DNA from: a virus
Virus record (IMG/VR): IMGVR_UViG_3300028364_000148
Span: 1 to 23,680 of that record
Reading direction: 5' to 3' (one strand)
DNA length: 23,680 nt
The notes below the pieces were generated by a model. That model did not search any database and had not been told where the DNA came from. It saw nothing but the letters and a program-made list of their open reading frames with translations. Positions within the stretch are counted from its first letter, which is position 1, and each line of letters opens with the position of its first letter. A program made the translations under genes and the position numbers. Positions 6,804 to 15,861 of the stretch are shown piece after piece.

Positions 6804-8132
6804 TTATTTTATTTCTTTGAGGTCTGAAAGGAATTGTGCCTTTACTGTGGTTGCTTGCCAAAACAACAGACTCTGGCCTGCGGTTTTTTGCTGAGCCATG
6901 AGATCTTTTACCATTTCATCAGTCAAGCTCATGATGTTAATTCTCAACAATCGGTCACAATCCGCATCAATTGCATCAGTGACTGCAATGATCTGATCCA
7001 CTACCAACTGTTTCTTTTTATTCTTGAAAATAATTTTGTTATCAATTACTGCCTGAATAAATTGCATTTTAACTGTTAGCCATCTGACTTCTTCCAGTAA
7101 TTCTTTGATCCGTAAGTCGATACGTTTTTGTAGAATTCCATTTCTAAAATTGCAGAAATCCTTGACCAAGTCTCGGGCATCAGAATATGATCTAAGCTTG
7201 TTATTCTCATCAATTACATTCAAGTTTTCACTGTGTGTCTTGGTAAGCTTGAAATGCTTAATGATGTCTTCATGCTTCCAGGATGTGTTTACATTTTTGA
7301 GTTTGACATCAAACCCAAACCCACTGCTGTCACATAAGTCATCATACCCAACGATCTCGCCCGCATCTTCCAGCTTGTCTAAAATCTTGATATACCCTTC
7401 TCGGTCAAACCCATATGGTACCTCCTCAATTACAATCCTGGTTTTTGATGGTCGTGTATAAATTCCTTCTGAAACGTAACGATCAGCTTCTACATCATAT
7501 ACCGTAGTTCCCGAGAACTCAGGAAAACTAATTGGTAATGATTGATTAATTTTACCTGTCTTCACATATTCTTCACATGCCGCAACAATATGCTTGACAC
7601 TACGGGGTAGAATGTTTGTGGCGAAGCCCGTGGCAATACCTTTGGTGCCATTTACAAGAACAAGTGGAATAACAGGCAAATAGAATGCAGGAGGTTCATG
7701 CTCCGGATCAGAGTGCGTTGGACTAAGATCCAAATCCTTGACGTATTTGTTGAAATTTGGATGAACTCTGGTATACACATAACGATCCGCGCCTTGGGAT
7801 TGAATGAGCCTAGTACCAAATGCCCCTCTGCCTTCGACTAGGCAAATATTATTATACCATTTTGCCGCCATGAGTTTACCAGCAGACGCCCCACTTGCTT
7901 CAGCATGGTTATAACCATGGTTACTGAGTGAACCTGATATACTCGACACTTTCTTGAATTCTTTCATTGAGCTAATCAATGATGAATATAAATAGAATCG
8001 CTGCACTGGTTTCAGTGAATCGTACATATTTGGTATGGCTCGATGAGCAATAGTGTATAATGCAAATTCTCGCCATTCATTATTAGTCAAATCGGATAGT
8101 TTGTAGGGCCGCGAGGTTTCTTGATATTTCAT
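6804..8132 (-). CDS. 52: DNA topoisomerase II medium subunit (gp52-like)
   Basis: This is the DNA-cleaving subunit of the phage type II topoisomerase, homologous to GyrA/ParC; it is 442 residues, the same length as T4 gp52. R-A-I-P-N-M-Y-D-S-L-K-P-V-Q-R-F (31-46) matches the GyrA R-A-I-P-D-x-x-D-G-L-K-P-V-Q-R signature. The active-site tyrosine is Y118 in A-D-R-Y-V-Y-T-R. The glycine-rich G-R-G-A-F-G segment lies at 101-106, and the C-terminal half is a coiled-coil-like helical region. Its start overlaps the large-subunit stop in an ATGA junction, so the subunits are translationally coupled. Confidence 0.96.
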   Translation of the reverse strand: MKYQETSRPYKLSDLTNNEWREFALYTIAHRAIPNMYDSLKPVQRFYLYSSLISSMKEFKKVSSISGSLSNHGYNHAEASGASAGKLMAAKWYNNICLVEGRGAFGTRLIQSQGADRYVYTRVHPNFNKYVKDLDLSPTHSDPEHEPPAFYLPVIPLVLVNGTKGIATGFATNILPRSVKHIVAACEEYVKTGKINQSLPISFPEFSGTTVYDVEADRYVSEGIYTRPSKTRIVIEEVPYGFDREGYIKILDKLEDAGEIVGYDDLCDSSGFGFDVKLKNVNTSWKHEDIIKHFKLTKTHSENLNVIDENNKLRSYSDARDLVKDFCNFRNGILQKRIDLRIKELLEEVRWLTVKMQFIQAVIDNKIIFKNKKKQLVVDQIIAVTDAIDADCDRLLRINIMSLTDEMVKDLMAQQKTAGQSLLFWQATTVKAQFLSDLKEIK

Positions 8133-9958
8133 GTTAGGTATTCTTTCCTGAGTTCTGGATCATTGCCAAACATAATTTGAAAGCATTGTGCATCATCCAT
8201 GTTGACTACATCATTGATTGGATTATTAATTATTTTTTCATATTCATCATTGACTAGACTGGCCAGTCCCTTGATGTATCTGTGACTATATCCTTTTGAT
8301 GTTGCCTTGAATGCTTGTGCATCATTGTAAGTGTAAAACCATTCTGTGTTCTTACCATTAGTGGATATCATAATCGGAGTCCGAGTTATCTTTATCCTAC
8401 CATCCAGGATCAATCCAGGCCAGAATTTATAAAAGAATGCAATAAGTAGTGGACAAATATGGCCTCCTCCATCATGATCTGGGTCTGCAAAAATTGCCAC
8501 GTCTTGGTATGACATGTCTTTGTAGCTGTCTGGATGGGTTATGTCAAGATTTAATACTGACACTAATTCACTCAGTTCTTTGTTCTTTAGTACTTCGGCT
8601 GGTTTCATATCCCATGTGTTCATCACTACGCCACGAAGAGGATACCCCCCCAACATATCTTTGTTTCTTACTTCTAAAAATGAAGAAATAGCTGAATCCC
8701 CCTCGACTAACATACATGTGGCATTTTTGCCATTGGCAGCAACATGCTTGGGCACTTTGACTTTCTTGAGTTTCTTCTGAGCCAATGTTGCTGCTCGTTT
8801 ATCTGCTGCCAACTTCTTTGCAAGTTGTGCCTCCACAATGGGGCCAATGATATCTTCGGATGCCATGATCTTGCGACCCATTGCCACAAAGTCCATGGCG
8901 CCGGATGACTCATAATGCTCCTTGACTGATCCCACTGTGTTAGTCAACCGTTCTTTGGTCTGGCTGTCAAACTTTGGATTTGTAAAGTTTCTGGCAAACA
9001 GCACAAAGGTCAGGCCACTCTTGATGGTGCTCTTGGTAACTTCAATCTTGAATTTTCGTTTAATCATGCTGGTGAGTTCATCCACTAAAGAATTTGTCAT
9101 CCAGTCCACATATGTACCACCTTGTCGAGTATTAACCCCATTTACAAAACTGTTACTTCTAAATCCATCCTCGGATGAAGTAATGAAATATGACACAGTG
9201 TCAGTTTGTACCACGACCACAGAATCATTTTCATTGGTTCTAAACAACTCTGAATACTTTTTCAAGGTATTCACTTGTACTCGTTTACCATTTAAACTGA
9301 ATGTAATTTCCGGAAATGCCAGTTGTAAACTCATCACGCGATCTTCGACTAAATTCCAAATGTCATGTTTGACAAGACTATCAGTTTCAAACAATTCAAA
9401 GTCTGGAGTAAATGATACTTTGGTCCCTGATCCTGACTTGGGCATTTCAATGACTTTGACTTCAAGACCACCATCAGTACAATAAACTTTCACCATGGTG
9501 CCCTTACACCATGTTTCGCCCTGGAATTCAGAACTTAAAAAATTTGTGACCGCGCTTCCCAATCCATTCGAGCCGATTGTGGTTCTATTATCTGTGAAAC
9601 TAGTACCTGCATTGGTTCGAGTCCACGCAGCCACTGGTCGCTTGATATATTCGTCAGTAGTTGAGTCATGGATTTCGTCCTGTGGGATTCCCCTACCATT
9701 GTCAGTCACTGAAATCCAGTCATCTGATATGGATACATCAATCTTATTGGCATGTTTAAATTTAGTCCTAATGGCTTCATCCAGACTGTTGTCAATGATT
9801 TCATCAATCATTTTGGCAATGGCAGGCACATATTCAACTGTACGCCATTTGCCAATACAGAAACGCTCCACTTGTTCAAGTGAAACTGACCCCATATACA
9901 TGCCAGTTCTTTCTCTGGCGTGCGCTCTCGCGGACAGGATTTTAAATTCTTCACTCAT
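8129..9958 (-). CDS. 39: DNA topoisomerase II large subunit, ATPase plus TOPRIM (gp39-like, fused)
   Basis: This is the ATP-driven subunit of the phage topoisomerase, homologous to GyrB, 609 residues. GHKL ATPase motifs are E-I-I-D-N-S-L-D-E-A (53-62), D-N-G-R-G (86-90) and G-S-N-G-L-G-S-A (129-136). A transducer Q-T-K-E-R-L-T-N lies at 333-340. The TOPRIM domain has E-G-D-S-A (419-423) and D-P-D-H-D-G (492-497) for magnesium. T4 splits this protein into gp39 and gp60; here both parts lie in one uninterrupted frame, as in most T4-like phages. A TTGACA-type promoter lies 40-65 bases upstream of the start. Confidence 0.96.
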   Translation of the reverse strand: MSEEFKILSARAHARERTGMYMGSVSLEQVERFCIGKWRTVEYVPAIAKMIDEIIDNSLDEAIRTKFKHANKIDVSISDDWISVTDNGRGIPQDEIHDSTTDEYIKRPVAAWTRTNAGTSFTDNRTTIGSNGLGSAVTNFLSSEFQGETWCKGTMVKVYCTDGGLEVKVIEMPKSGSGTKVSFTPDFELFETDSLVKHDIWNLVEDRVMSLQLAFPEITFSLNGKRVQVNTLKKYSELFRTNENDSVVVVQTDTVSYFITSSEDGFRSNSFVNGVNTRQGGTYVDWMTNSLVDELTSMIKRKFKIEVTKSTIKSGLTFVLFARNFTNPKFDSQTKERLTNTVGSVKEHYESSGAMDFVAMGRKIMASEDIIGPIVEAQLAKKLAADKRAATLAQKKLKKVKVPKHVAANGKNATCMLVEGDSAISSFLEVRNKDMLGGYPLRGVVMNTWDMKPAEVLKNKELSELVSVLNLDITHPDSYKDMSYQDVAIFADPDHDGGGHICPLLIAFFYKFWPGLILDGRIKITRTPIMISTNGKNTEWFYTYNDAQAFKATSKGYSHRYIKGLASLVNDEYEKIINNPINDVVNMDDAQCFQIMFGNDPELRKEYLT

Positions 9959-9995
9959 ATGTGTGTTCTTTCCGATATTGTTTGTTTACAGGTTG

Positions 9996-10023
9996 TTTGT
10001 AAAGTTTAGTTATGCATTGTCAA
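9996..10023 (-). promoter_or_regulatory. Sigma70-like promoter before topoisomerase genes
   Basis: On the minus strand TTGACA (10018-10023) is followed after 16 bases by TACAAA (9996-10001), 37 bases before the gp39-like ATG. The -35 box overlaps the last codons of the metallophosphoesterase gene. The arrangement matches the class seen before several other leftward genes in the window. Confidence 0.55.
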
Positions 10024-10651
10024 CTGAAAACATTTCAGGAAGCACTCTATATTTGTCAACTGGCCAAGAATTCTCTGCATAATTTCCAGCAATAACTGCA
10101 ATATCTTCCATATTCACCGGAGTATAATCAATCATTTCAACAGAAACATTCATATATGGTCCCAGAGGTGATTTGTTTTGATGGATATGCCCGTGAACAT
10201 TCATCAAAACATCAGTATCGTCTGGCCAAACAGCAGTTGATCCCCTGGGTTGTTTGAGTAATCCACTAGTATGAATTGGTACATGTGTCAATACACAAGA
10301 AAACTCTGGGAACATTCGCCACATGGATACTTTCTTGAACCACCCTCCCATGGAAAGCATCTTGACATCGTCATGGTTGCCCACAATCAATCTCTTACTG
10401 CCATTCAATCTACCCCAATTGAGTTTCATCCAATTTTCTGAATTGGCGCCCATGACTACATCTCCCAAGTGATATACAGTATCGCCCTGTTTGACAACTG
10501 AATTCCAACGTTCAATCATGTGCTCGTTCATTTCTTCAACTGATGAAAATTTACAACCACGTATCATCTGCCCAGTAGTTCGATCAGTGAACTTTAGCAT
10601 AGACGCATGATTGAAATGAGTATCTGATATCACCCAAATTGATTTAGACAC
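10010..10651 (-). CDS. Calcineurin-like metallophosphoesterase
   Basis: The 213 residues contain the full set of two-metal phosphoesterase motifs: D10-T-H12, G-D64 in Y-H-L-G-D-V-V, G-N92-H93-D-D, H123 in L-T-H-V-P-I-H, and the C-terminal H153-G-H155-I-H157. The fold hydrolyses phosphomonoesters or diesters; related phage proteins are of unknown substrate, and 2',3'-cyclic phosphate or nucleotide substrates are both possible. Its ATG overlaps the end of the dNMP kinase-like gene by eight bases, so it belongs to the first transcription unit left of the intergenic region. Enzyme class is firm, substrate open. Confidence 0.9.
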   Translation of the reverse strand: MSKSIWVISDTHFNHASMLKFTDRTTGQMIRGCKFSSVEEMNEHMIERWNSVVKQGDTVYHLGDVVMGANSENWMKLNWGRLNGSKRLIVGNHDDVKMLSMGGWFKKVSMWRMFPEFSCVLTHVPIHTSGLLKQPRGSTAVWPDDTDVLMNVHGHIHQNKSPLGPYMNVSVEMIDYTPVNMEDIAVIAGNYAENSWPVDKYRVLPEMFSVDNA

Positions 10652-11141
10652 TGTTCAGTTCCTCCATTAGATTGTCCACTTGTATTACCAAGTCACTCAG
10701 TGAACCATTGTTATTGACAATATAGTCTGCATGATCAACTGTCAAGCCCATACTTGCAAATGGCTCAGGAGGCAAATGGTGACTTCTATCCACCCAGACG
10801 CACCAATCAAATACCTTTTGTTCTTTCATGGCCGCGAATTCTCTGGGATTGCGTAGACCACCGTAGATGTCATATTCTGAAAATATCTCTCTGCCCAACC
10901 TAGCTGCATCAATTTCACAATATTCACTGATAATATTGAACCATTCTGTTCTATGGTTGTGCCTATCATCAAAACATTGCATGAAGTTTGAATACCCATA
11001 TAATTCACTTAGCACTGGGAATACCACATGTTCAGCACAGAATGCACTCGACGACTGAAATGACATGTGGTACTTGTCAGCTAGAATATCACATACAGTG
11101 TCCTTGCCATGTCTACCATGGCCTATTATTAATAATTTCAT
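10644..11141 (-). CDS. Deoxynucleoside monophosphate kinase-like P-loop protein
   Basis: The 165 residues start M-K-L-L-I-I-G-H-G-R-H-G-K-D-T, a P-loop at 7-15. D-I-Y-G-G-L-R-N-P-R-E-F (about 91-102) is like the substrate-binding L-R-N motif of phage dNMP kinases (T4 gp1 type), and D-Y-I-V-N-N-N-G-S-L-x-x-L resembles their C-terminal portion. Such enzymes phosphorylate dNMPs to feed phage DNA synthesis. At 165 residues it is shorter than T4 gp1 (241 aa), so substrate specificity is uncertain. A clear AAGGAAAA site precedes the ATG. It is the promoter-proximal gene of the long leftward block. Confidence 0.78.
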   Translation of the reverse strand: MKLLIIGHGRHGKDTVCDILADKYHMSFQSSSAFCAEHVVFPVLSELYGYSNFMQCFDDRHNHRTEWFNIISEYCEIDAARLGREIFSEYDIYGGLRNPREFAAMKEQKVFDWCVWVDRSHHLPPEPFASMGLTVDHADYIVNNNGSLSDLVIQVDNLMEELNSV

Positions 11142-11168
11142 ATATTTTCCTTGTTAGTCATGAGTTTA

Positions 11169-11197
11169 TATTTATATTCATATGCAAATGAATTCAA
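11169..11197 (-). promoter_or_regulatory. Promoter for the leftward dNMP kinase block
   Basis: On the minus strand TTGAAT (11192-11197), 17 bases, then TAAATA (11169-11174) fits the window's promoter class. The same bases contain TATAAATA (11169-11176), the T4 late promoter octamer, 28 bases before the ATG. The octamer is expected about three times by chance in this AT-rich window, so the sigma70-like reading is preferred. Confidence 0.45.
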
Positions 11198-11272
11198 GTT
11201 TTATTCACAAGTGTGTTTTGAATATTGGTTGGACATAGACGTTCATTATATAGTATAGTCATCTAGTCTTTT

Positions 11273-11288
11273 GTGGCTTTCAAGCCAC
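11273..11288. repeat. Perfect short hairpin in intergenic region
   Basis: GTGGCT TTCA AGCCAC forms a perfect six-base-pair stem with a four-base loop. No T-run follows on either strand, so it is not a standard intrinsic terminator. Read leftward, it lies between the structured RNA candidate and the dNMP kinase promoter. It may be a processing site or part of a longer RNA. Confidence 0.5.
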
Positions 11289-11414
11289 TTCATATATACT
11301 GCTATCACCTATTACCTTCGCTCTGCTTCAGTAATCGTTCTATTGTATATATTCATTTCATTTAGTATTACGGTTTTAAAGTTTAATTATTATATAATCT
11401 ATTGTACTAATTCT

Positions 11415-12027
11415 TAGGTCTTCATGTAGAGTGTCGAGTCATGAGTCACCCTATAACAGGTGGATGACTCAATGATTATGCGTATCTTCATGTGAGGTGC
11501 GCGTCGTCACTCTATCAGCGGTCTTTCAAGCGTTGTCCTTGGGCTCTGTACCTTACCCTGCCGCTACGATTTTTAAGGATGATTTTCAGGTGACTGTATC
11601 ATCTCATAGGACTCAAATGCTTCTTGGCGAGTGAAAAACCTCCTCTGTATCAATTGTTTTCTTCGATCATCTAGCATGAAGAAAACCACTCACCGTCCAA
11701 TTGAATACCCTTAATAACAAGTGACACAGCTATAGCATCTCTCTGGGATAAACAATCAGGATTCTTTATGCTAGGGAGAAACCAGGCATTACCCTGATCG
11801 GCGTCCTGTTAAGGATAGTCTCCGTAGCCTCACAAACAGATAGTGAGAATTGCCCAGTTGCCACCTTATTGCCGTGGTCTTTGACGATGCATAACTATAA
11901 TCGGCGCATCAACCTTTATATTCTGTTTTTTGATTGAAAGTCGGTGCAAATGTATACCTGCACGTTTCATCGCTGTCTTCGGATACAATCACACATTAGT
12001 GAACAGCGTGGTCCGATATCAAGCTTA
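11415..12027 (-). ncRNA. Candidate large structured RNA, class unknown
   Basis: About 610 bases without a credible reading frame hold at least ten local complementary pairs. Among them: 11436-11441/11465-11470; 11517-11521/11561-11565; 11626-11633/11687-11694 enclosing the nine-pair stem 11656-11664/11678-11686; 11755-11760/11793-11798 enclosing 11768-11771/11786-11789; 11829-11833/11843-11847; 11886-11890/11906-11910; 11944-11948/11959-11963; and a pseudoknot at 11971-11976/12003-12008 with 11979-11983/12012-12016. The outer stem of 11626-11694 has a G-U pair if read leftward but a C-A mismatch if read rightward, which favours the minus strand. A TTGACT/TAGAGT promoter would start the RNA close to 12027. 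Large phage RNAs such as GOLLD or ROOL have this scale; I cannot match one by eye. Confidence 0.55.
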
Positions 12028-12033
12028 ATTATT

Positions 12034-12062
12034 ACTCTACTATATATCTAATTAATAGTCAA
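12034..12062 (-). promoter_or_regulatory. Sigma70-like promoter for the structured RNA candidate
   Basis: On the minus strand TTGACT (12057-12062), a 17-base spacer and TAGAGT (12034-12039) match the promoter class of the leftward genes. The predicted start near 12027 falls just before the pseudoknotted first helices of the RNA candidate. No protein start follows for nearly 900 bases, so the immediate product would be a non-coding RNA or a very long leader of the dNMP kinase gene. Confidence 0.45.
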
Positions 12063-12161
12063 GAAAATAATTCAAACTGTTGAAAAGATCATTATTTTCC
12101 ATGATAACTATCAGTATGAACTCAATACTCAATTGAATAAATTGAACTCATAGGAAAATCA

Positions 12162-14789
12162 ATGAAAATCGCAATAATAGACACCATGGGACTGTCATAT
12201 GACGGCTACACCCTAAAGACACGTGGGCTGGGTGGATCAGAATCAGCAGTAATTCTCATGGCGGATGAGTTATACAAGCTAGGGTTTGAGGTCACAGTCT
12301 TCAATAATTGCCAATCCGGCGAAGACTGTTCACCCGGCATGTACTCTGGGGTTGAATATATAGACAACTCACAGGCAAAAGAACACAATGAGATATATGA
12401 CGTAGTGGTTGTATCAAGGACTGTAATTCCGTTTATTGCTGATTCTCATCCTTTTGTAAAGTTTGCAACCAAACGAATGTTATGGTTGCATGACACGTTT
12501 ATTCAAGGTGACCATTTAATGGAACAGTTGGTTGTGGATGGCACAATTGATCATGTACTTACCCTTTCGGACTGGCACACTTCATATATTTTGAACGCAA
12601 ATCACAAAGGCCCACGTAGAAATTATGAAGTCTTGAAGAAATCCATATTTCAAACGAGGAATGGGGCAGTCAAGTACTCCAATGATGTACGCATTGCAGA
12701 CAAGGACCCCAATCTATTTGTGTATAATTCCAGCGCCACCAAGGGAATGATCCCTCTGGTACACAAAATTTGGCCAGAAATTAAAAAACAGATACCAGAG
12801 GCACGATTATTAATAATCGGAGGGTACTATGAATTTCCCACTGGACCTGATGCACAAGAACAAACAGTTCGTGAACTCATGAACGCAACGGATAATGCCC
12901 AGTCTGGTATTGAATTTACTGGGATCATCTCACAGCAGAAAGTGTCTGAAATTTTAGCCAAGGCCAACATGATGCTGTATCCATGTGCATTTCCAGAAAC
13001 GTTTGGAATATCAAGTCTTGAATCATTATTGTACAATACTCCAATTGTCACGACTAGATTTGGTGCACTGGAAGAAACCGCAGTTGACATGGCATGTTAT
13101 AAAATCAATTATGCAATTGAACCAAATTCTTTATTCCCTGACATTGACCATGATGAACAGGTCGCTAAATTTGTTGAGCAAGTCATGACTGCATATCATA
13201 CCCCATATTTACATCAACAAAAACAAAATTATTGCTCAGTCGTGCATGATATTGCCACATGGGACACCGTTGCACTACAATGGAAACAATTCATATATGA
13301 CATCATGGGAGAATTCTTGTCAAGGTCAGAGTATCGAACAGTATCTAAGATTAACGATAAAGTGGCCCGCGTGTTCGGTAGATGTAATACTATGCCCGCG
13401 TACACAAAATACCACTCATACGTTTCTGAGAAGCCTCTGTTGGTGATAAGCCCCTTCTATAATGCAGCCGATTTCATTCAAAAGAATATCCTGTCAGTTG
13501 CCCAACAGAATTATGAATCTTACCAACATGTATTGATAGACGACAATTCCACTGATGAAGGGTGGATCATCGCCAAAGACACCATCGCCGCTCTGCCCAA
13601 AGAAATACAAAATAAATTCATATTGATTAAAAATAATAAAAGGCAAGGAGCAGTTTACAATCAATTGATCACTGTAAACCACATGGTGTCAAGTGGTAGA
13701 ACGACTGAAGATACTCTGGTGATGTTATTGGATGGGGACGACTGGCTGGTCAACAATAACACATTATTTCATTATTACAATGATCTATGTGATCAGGGGT
13801 ATGAATACACTTATGGCAGTATGTTTAGTCTTGCAGACCAGATCCCATTGATTGCACAAGAATACCCAGACGAGGTTAAGCAGAATAAAACATATAGAGC
13901 ACATCTTTTCAATTGGAAAATACCTTACACTCACTTGAGGACATGTATTGCCAAGTATTTTCAAACCTTGGATCATGTAAAATTTATGACTGAGTCAGGA
14001 GAGTACATGCAGGCGGGAGCAGATAATCCATTGTTCTATGAATTAATCGAACAAGTATCCTCTGACAAAATATACTGCAATAAAGAAATAGTATGCATAT
14101 ACAATGACATCAACCCCATTAATGATTATAAAATAAATGGCCAGGAGCAAAATAAAAACGCAATGACATCATATCATCCCATCACGAAGAAAAAAACCAT
14201 ATTGATAGCAATTCCCACTAATAGATATATTGAGCCTGAAACTATGAAATCAATATATGATCTGGAAATTCCAGATGGATACTCAACCGACTTTCAATTT
14301 TTTCATGGATATCAGATTGACCAAATTAGAAATCTAATTGCCAAATGGGCGTTGGATTATGATTATCTGTTGTCAGTTGATTCTGACATTGTATTACCAA
14401 AGGACTGTCTGACCAAAATGATCTCAGCAGACAAAGACATCATATCCGGATTGTATATACAACGAATACCAAATACTCACACATTGGAGATATATAAGAG
14501 AACTCAGACTGGAGGATCCATTAACATCCACCTTGATGAATTACCCAAGGATACACAGTTTGAAATAGTAGGATGTGGGATGGGATGCTGTCTGATAAAA
14601 TCAAAGGTCTTTCAACTTATAAAGTATCCTCATTATCTATATAAAAGTGCATTGACTTCAGAGAATACCATAAGTGAGGACATATATTTTTGTGAAAAGG
14701 CACTCGAACAAGGATTTAAAATATGGGCTGATAGCTCTATTAGATGTGATCATATCGGATCTACAATGTATAGAGTCAACGATAGATAG
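12162..14789 (+). CDS. Three-domain glycosyltransferase (GT4-like plus two GT2-like)
   Basis: The 875 residues form three glycosyltransferase modules. Residues 1 to about 400 are a GT-B, GT4-like domain: the G-G-S-E-S-A nucleotide-loop start near 24, D-H-V-L-T-L-S-D-W-H, and the late P-E-T-F-G-I-S-S-L-E-S-L donor-binding motif. About 420-640 is a GT-A, GT2-like domain (V-I-S-P-F-Y-N, D-D-N-S-T-D-E-G, L-L-D-G-D-D-W near 523). About 685-875 is a second GT-A domain (I-A-I-P-T-N-R, S-V-D-S-D-I near 738, late S-E-D-I-Y-F-C and H-I-G). Likely roles are modifying phage DNA bases or virion glycoproteins, or making a surface glycan; the sequence does not decide. An AGGA site precedes the ATG. The 3' end overlaps the convergent helicase gene by 14 bases. 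Confidence 0.9.
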   Translation: MKIAIIDTMGLSYDGYTLKTRGLGGSESAVILMADELYKLGFEVTVFNNCQSGEDCSPGMYSGVEYIDNSQAKEHNEIYDVVVVSRTVIPFIADSHPFVKFATKRMLWLHDTFIQGDHLMEQLVVDGTIDHVLTLSDWHTSYILNANHKGPRRNYEVLKKSIFQTRNGAVKYSNDVRIADKDPNLFVYNSSATKGMIPLVHKIWPEIKKQIPEARLLIIGGYYEFPTGPDAQEQTVRELMNATDNAQSGIEFTGIISQQKVSEILAKANMMLYPCAFPETFGISSLESLLYNTPIVTTRFGALEETAVDMACYKINYAIEPNSLFPDIDHDEQVAKFVEQVMTAYHTPYLHQQKQNYCSVVHDIATWDTVALQWKQFIYDIMGEFLSRSEYRTVSKINDKVARVFGRCNTMPAYTKYHSYVSEKPLLVISPFYNAADFIQKNILSVAQQNYESYQHVLIDDNSTDEGWIIAKDTIAALPKEIQNKFILIKNNKRQGAVYNQLITVNHMVSSGRTTEDTLVMLLDGDDWLVNNNTLFHYYNDLCDQGYEYTYGSMFSLADQIPLIAQEYPDEVKQNKTYRAHLFNWKIPYTHLRTCIAKYFQTLDHVKFMTESGEYMQAGADNPLFYELIEQVSSDKIYCNKEIVCIYNDINPINDYKINGQEQNKNAMTSYHPITKKKTILIAIPTNRYIEPETMKSIYDLEIPDGYSTDFQFFHGYQIDQIRNLIAKWALDYDYLLSVDSDIVLPKDCLTKMISADKDIISGLYIQRIPNTHTLEIYKRTQTGGSINIHLDELPKDTQFEIVGCGMGCCLIKSKVFQLIKYPHYLYKSALTSENTISEDIYFCEKALEQGFKIWADSSIRCDHIGSTMYRVNDR

Positions 14790-15861
14790 TCACACGCTCA
14801 GATGCCCGAGTAATAGCAGTATATAGCCATCTGAACTTGTCGTCTCTGAAGCAATAACTTTCATCAAATACCAGTACTGAATCCCACTGTGAACCTTGTG
14901 ATTTGTGCGCTGTAATACAGAATCCAAAATCAAATTCTTGAGATCCAGCAAGAGTCTTCCAATTTGGCTTTTCGGCCCCAGTAAAGAATGAATCATGTAC
15001 TTTGACCTGAAACGCTGCTTGGGTGGGGGTGTCCAGATTCTTAATGGTATATTGCTTGAACATCTTGGATTTGGTTTTGGTTGTTTTTAGAACTTCAAAC
15101 ATTCCGCCATTGAACAGTCCCATCTTTGGTTTGTTTTTGAGACAGATCAGTCTATCTCCAGTTACTGGAAATACGGATTCCCTGCCCAATGCTTCACGGT
15201 GCATGGCATTCAAAGACGACCGTGTGATGTTCCTACCGGCAATCATTTGGTCATACTGCATGAACTCATCAGCTGACACGTCATTGACGATCTTACTGGT
15301 GCCGTACTCGCCCAATTTGGGGATAACACCGTTTCTCACACTAGTGGCAAGATGAATAATTGGGGAATCTTCTGCTTGGCGATGGATTTCTGTCAACATG
15401 ACGTCTCCCTCCCCCTCAGTAAAGAAACCAGTTCCACCAGGGGGAGGTAGTTGTGCAGGGTCTCCCAGTACAAGAATGGGAATACCAAAACTCAATAGAT
15501 CCTTGCCTAATTCATCATCCACCATACTGCATTCATCCACGATCAATAGTGCGGCATCTTTGAGTGATGAATTTCTATTGATAGAGAATTCCAGTATACC
15601 CAACTCATTCTTTACGGGCTTGTATATCAAACTGTGGATGGTAGTTGCGCCATGGCATCCGGCTTTTCTCAATACCAACGCAGCCTTGCCAGTGAATGAT
15701 GCATAAAGCACTTCACCATTAATCAAGGATGCAAAATGCTTGGCCAAAGTAGTTTTGCCTGTTCCTGCGTATCCCAGAACCTTAAATACCTGTTTGCGAT
15801 CAAGCGAATGATACCATTCGCCTACCCTTTTCAAGCCAAGTTCTTGCTGCGGTGACCACAT
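14776..15861 (-). CDS. dda: Dda-like SF1 DNA helicase
   Basis: The 361 residues form a superfamily 1 (RecD/Dda-type, 5'-3') helicase. Visible motifs are Walker A G-Y-A-G-T-G-K-T-T (30-38), Walker B L-I-V-D-E-C-S-M-V-D (D109, E110), motif III G-D-P-A-Q-L-P-P (133-140), motif V T-A-H-K-S-Q-G-S-Q-W-D (about 318) and motif VI Y-T-A-I-T-R-A (about 347). T4 Dda (439 aa) helps initiate replication and removes proteins ahead of the fork; this version is shorter but has all core motifs. The gene is monocistronic, with its own promoter region upstream and a convergent overlap with the glycosyltransferase gene. Confidence 0.9.
   Translation of the reverse strand: MWSPQQELGLKRVGEWYHSLDRKQVFKVLGYAGTGKTTLAKHFASLINGEVLYASFTGKAALVLRKAGCHGATTIHSLIYKPVKNELGILEFSINRNSSLKDAALLIVDECSMVDDELGKDLLSFGIPILVLGDPAQLPPPGGTGFFTEGEGDVMLTEIHRQAEDSPIIHLATSVRNGVIPKLGEYGTSKIVNDVSADEFMQYDQMIAGRNITRSSLNAMHREALGRESVFPVTGDRLICLKNKPKMGLFNGGMFEVLKTTKTKSKMFKQYTIKNLDTPTQAAFQVKVHDSFFTGAEKPNWKTLAGSQEFDFGFCITAHKSQGSQWDSVLVFDESYCFRDDKFRWLYTAITRASERVTIYR

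Noticed and set aside
7987-7994. TATAAATA late-promoter octamers inside genes (also minus strand at 6269-6276 and 19868-19875)
   Set aside because: About three copies are expected by chance at this base composition, and these lie inside coding sequence without a suitably placed gene.
8922-10082. Long rightward open frames of 187 and 195 codons
   Set aside because: They lie antisense to the topoisomerase large-subunit gene, which has all expected motifs, and their translations look like composition artefacts without ribosome-binding sites.
11590-11825. Group I intron core-like pairing (GGTGACTGT near 11588 with ATAGTCTCC near 11815)
   Set aside because: The pairing has a mismatch, is in the orientation disfavoured by the other helices, other conserved core elements were not found, and no split gene flanks the region.
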